From positions 310,001 through 374,000 of the forward strand of contig NZ_FQYU01000002.1 in the NCBI RefSeq assembly GCF_900141855.1: 64,000 nt of DNA. Direction: 5' to 3'. Origin of the DNA: Pseudozobellia thermophila (GTDB lineage Bacteria; Bacteroidota; Bacteroidia; Flavobacteriales; Flavobacteriaceae). The notes beneath the pieces were generated by a model, which ran no database searches, was not told where the DNA came from, and worked only from the letters and a program-made list of their open reading frames with translations. Positions 62,068 to 64,000 of the stretch are shown here, piece by piece (position 1 is the first letter of the stretch; each line of letters opens with the position of its first letter). The position numbers and the translations under genes were made by a program.

Positions 62068-63120
62068 GTGAATATACACAGAAAATACATGCTTAGGTGC
62101 CTTCAGATCGCAAAGAACGGCTTGGGCACCACCGCCCCCAATCCGATGGTCGGATGCCTCATCGTGCACAATTCAAAAATCATCGGCGAAGGCTACACCA
62201 GTCCCTACGGCGGGCCCCACGCCGAGGTGAACGCCATAAATTCGGTGGCGGACAAGTCGCTGTTAAAGGACGCCACCCTTTACGTTACCCTCGAACCTTG
62301 CTCCCATTTTGGAAAAACCCCGCCCTGTGCCGACCTGATCGTCGCACACCAGGTCGGCAAGGTGGTCATCGGCCTGTTGGACCCCCATGTTAAGGTAGCG
62401 GGCAAGGGCATACAAAAGCTAAGGGACGCGGGCATATCGGTCGAATATGGAATCATGGAGGCCGAATGCCGCGAACACCACCGACGTTTTTTGTGCTTCC
62501 ACGAAAAAGGGCGGCCGTACATCATCCTCAAATGGGCACAAACAACCGATGGTTTTATAGCGCCGGAACGGAACCTAAGGAAATCAAACCCCGAACCGTA
62601 TTGGATCACCAACACGTATTCGAGGCAGTTGGTACACAAATGGCGAAGTGAAGAGCAGGCCATTTTGGTGGGCACCCATACGGTTACCGAAGACAACCCG
62701 AAATTGGATGTCAGGTCGTGGACAGGCAAAAACCCGTTGCGGGTCGTACTCGACAGGGAAATGCGATTAGATACGGGATACCACGTCATGGACGGAAAGA
62801 CGCCCACATTGATGGTCTCCGACCCCAAACACCGGGGAAAGGGACCTAAAACGGTCACATATGCCTTTATCGATTTTTCAAAAAATGTGGTCGGTCAATT
62901 ATGTGACGTCTTGCACGAACACAACATAACCAGTATTATCGTAGAGGGAGGGGCAAAAACCCTCCAAAGCTTTATCGCTACCGGCCTTTGGGACGAGGCA
63001 CGTGTCTTTACGGGAACAACTTCCTTCAAAAAAGGCCTACGGGCCCCAACATTATCGGGCCGTTTGGTCCACACAAAACGGGTGGCAACCGACACTTTGA
63101 ACATATACCGCAATGATTAA
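62068..63120 (+). CDS. ribD: Bifunctional diaminohydroxyphosphoribosylaminopyrimidine deaminase / 5-amino-6-(5-phosphoribosylamino)uracil reductase
   Basis: A bifunctional riboflavin-synthesis enzyme. The N-terminal zinc deaminase has HAE (in PHAEVNAIN) and the PCxxxxxxxxC zinc pair (EPCSHFGKTPPC); the C-terminal reductase has LKWAQTTDGF and IIVEGGAKTLQSF. The start is given as GTG 62068 because the family starts about there (IHxKYM..C...A before GLGTTAPNPMVG); the upstream ATG/TTG (62020/62002) would add an unrelated tail, while the ATG at 62089 would cut conserved residues. It overlaps the HAD gene by 8 nt. Confidence 0.93.
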   Translation: MNIHRKYMLRCLQIAKNGLGTTAPNPMVGCLIVHNSKIIGEGYTSPYGGPHAEVNAINSVADKSLLKDATLYVTLEPCSHFGKTPPCADLIVAHQVGKVVIGLLDPHVKVAGKGIQKLRDAGISVEYGIMEAECREHHRRFLCFHEKGRPYIILKWAQTTDGFIAPERNLRKSNPEPYWITNTYSRQLVHKWRSEEQAILVGTHTVTEDNPKLDVRSWTGKNPLRVVLDREMRLDTGYHVMDGKTPTLMVSDPKHRGKGPKTVTYAFIDFSKNVVGQLCDVLHEHNITSIIVEGGAKTLQSFIATGLWDEARVFTGTTSFKKGLRAPTLSGRLVHTKRVATDTLNIYRND

Positions 63121-63718
63121 GAACATAATTTTCGATTTTGGAGACGTTTTCATCAATTTGGACAAGGAGATTATTTTTAGGGAAATGATCCAATTAGGGG
63201 CTAGCGAACACCTGGGACCGGAATTGATCGACCTGAACAACCGTTATGAGGTAGGGCAGATTTCTACCGAACATTTTATCTCAAGGCTGTCGGCGATCTA
63301 CCCTTCGGCCAGCCCTACCCGAATCGTGGACATTTGGAACGGCATGTTGCTCGACTTCCCCGATGAACGATTGCACTTTATCGAAGATTTGGCCCGGCAA
63401 CAAAGGTACCGTCTGTTTCTTTTGAGCAATACCAATGAACTCCACATCGAACATGTGCAAAAAATCATGGGCAAGGCTAAGTTCGACAGGTTTAAAAACG
63501 CTTTTGAAAAATTCTACCTTTCACACGAGATCAAACTGCGCAAGCCCTCCTCGGCCATCTACCAATTCGTACTTGAAGAGAACGGTCTGAAGGCCGAAGA
63601 GACCTTTTTTATCGACGATACCCAAGAAAACACCAGGGCGGCCGAAAAGCTCGGCATTCGATGCTGGAACCTTCGAGTTGGCAAAGACGACATCGTTCAA
63701 CTAAAATCAAGACTTTAG
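63113..63718 (+). CDS. HAD family hydrolase
   Basis: A 201-residue haloacid dehalogenase-like hydrolase, subfamily IA (YihX-like): IIFDFGDVFINLD (motif I, nucleophile Asp), LFLLSNTNE (motif II), a lysine in IKLRKPSS (motif III) and FFIDDTQEN (motif IV). The cap is helical. Such enzymes dephosphorylate small sugars or nucleotides. Its place after ribD (8-nt overlap) makes it a candidate for the missing phosphatase in riboflavin synthesis, which is inference only. The next gene starts directly after its stop. Confidence 0.9.
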   Translation: MIKNIIFDFGDVFINLDKEIIFREMIQLGASEHLGPELIDLNNRYEVGQISTEHFISRLSAIYPSASPTRIVDIWNGMLLDFPDERLHFIEDLARQQRYRLFLLSNTNELHIEHVQKIMGKAKFDRFKNAFEKFYLSHEIKLRKPSSAIYQFVLEENGLKAEETFFIDDTQENTRAAEKLGIRCWNLRVGKDDIVQLKSRL

Positions 63719-64000
63719 ATGCTCTACCTGTGCCTTAGCGTACTCGCCTCAAGTTTGATATTCGTGGTCTTTAAATTGTTCGATCGGTTTAAGGTCGAAA
63801 CCCTGTACGCCATCGTCACCAATTATGTGGTAGCCTGCCTAGTGGGCCTTCTTTTTTATACGGGCGATGTGCCCTATAGCGAAATTGCCCGAAAACCTTG
63901 GTTTTGGGGCACGCTGGCCCTAGGCCTGTTGTTTATTGTGGTATTCAACCTTATAGCCGCTACGGCGCAACGCATTGGGGTAAGCGTGGCATCGGTGGCC
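63719..64000 (+). CDS. DMT superfamily (EamA) transporter, N-terminal part
   Basis: The ATG at 63719 follows the HAD stop directly (TAG-ATG). The 94 codons visible are hydrophobic with two or three helices (LYLCLSVLASSLIFVVFKLF at the start, then VTNYVVACLVGLLFY and GTLALGLLFIVVFNLIAATAQ) and end at RIGVSVASVA, which is the usual EamA helix pattern. The remainder is beyond the window edge. Co-transcription with ribD is probable. Substrate unknown. Confidence 0.75.
   Translation, partial: MLYLCLSVLASSLIFVVFKLFDRFKVETLYAIVTNYVVACLVGLLFYTGDVPYSEIARKPWFWGTLALGLLFIVVFNLIAATAQRIGVSVASVA

Overview
The window is chromosomal DNA from a member of the Bacteroidota, most likely a marine-type Flavobacteriaceae. 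The evidence is: a PorP/SprF-type outer-membrane protein, a DUF4835 (PorD-like) protein, the Bacteroidota-type RNA polymerase omega subunit, an RprXY-like two-component pair, many short lipoproteins, A-rich start regions instead of Shine-Dalgarno boxes, and repeated Bacteroidota-type promoters (TTG, about 20 nt, TAnnTTTG). I cannot fix the genus. I see no prophage, transposase, CRISPR array, rRNA or tRNA; gene order and base use look like ordinary core genome throughout.

Layout. 1-4.8 kb: the end of a mannitol dehydrogenase-family gene, a cold-shock protein, a fatty-acid desaturase whose conserved N-terminus lacks a normal start codon, an AraC regulator, a small zinc-ribbon protein and a QorB-like oxidoreductase. 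4.8-14 kb: a DMT transporter with an unknown 514-aa protein, leuA-leuB, pheT, a fasciclin protein and an unknown membrane protein. 14-21.8 kb: an AAGA microsatellite, a lipoprotein, an ABC-F ATPase, a thioredoxin-like lipoprotein without cysteines, an Fsa-type transaldolase, an SDR, the SRP RNA gene, a glutaminyl cyclase and a thioesterase.

21.8-26.2 kb is the most unusual part: a repeat-rich intergenic region, a LytTR regulator whose receiver has lost its phosphorylation residues, an unlisted 54-aa lipoprotein gene with its own 5' hairpin and terminator, a TPR-containing histidine kinase and a NarL-type response regulator. I propose these as one signalling locus; this is inference. 26.3-33.8 kb: an unknown protein, glyA, fahA, ytxJ, clpB and a TetR regulator. 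33.8-46 kb: a PorP/SprF-SPOR fusion, a histidine phosphatase, smpB (promoter so close that the mRNA should be leaderless), pcm, a Gfo/Idh/MocA oxidoreductase, a YggS protein, then a compact operon of an exonuclease/GIY-YIG nuclease, a K+ channel, miaA and gntK, followed by the RprXY pair.

46-64 kb: coaE-ybbR-glycosyltransferase, fabI, an operon bamD-rpoZ-coaBC-DUF4835-recN, DUF6913-dapA, a 5'-nucleotidase split into two genes, an unknown 100-aa protein, a multi-spanning membrane protein, ligA, prmC, and a ribD-HAD-DMT transporter operon that runs off the window. Most genes serve housekeeping roles: leucine and lysine synthesis, CoA supply, translation and ribosome rescue, envelope assembly and DNA repair.
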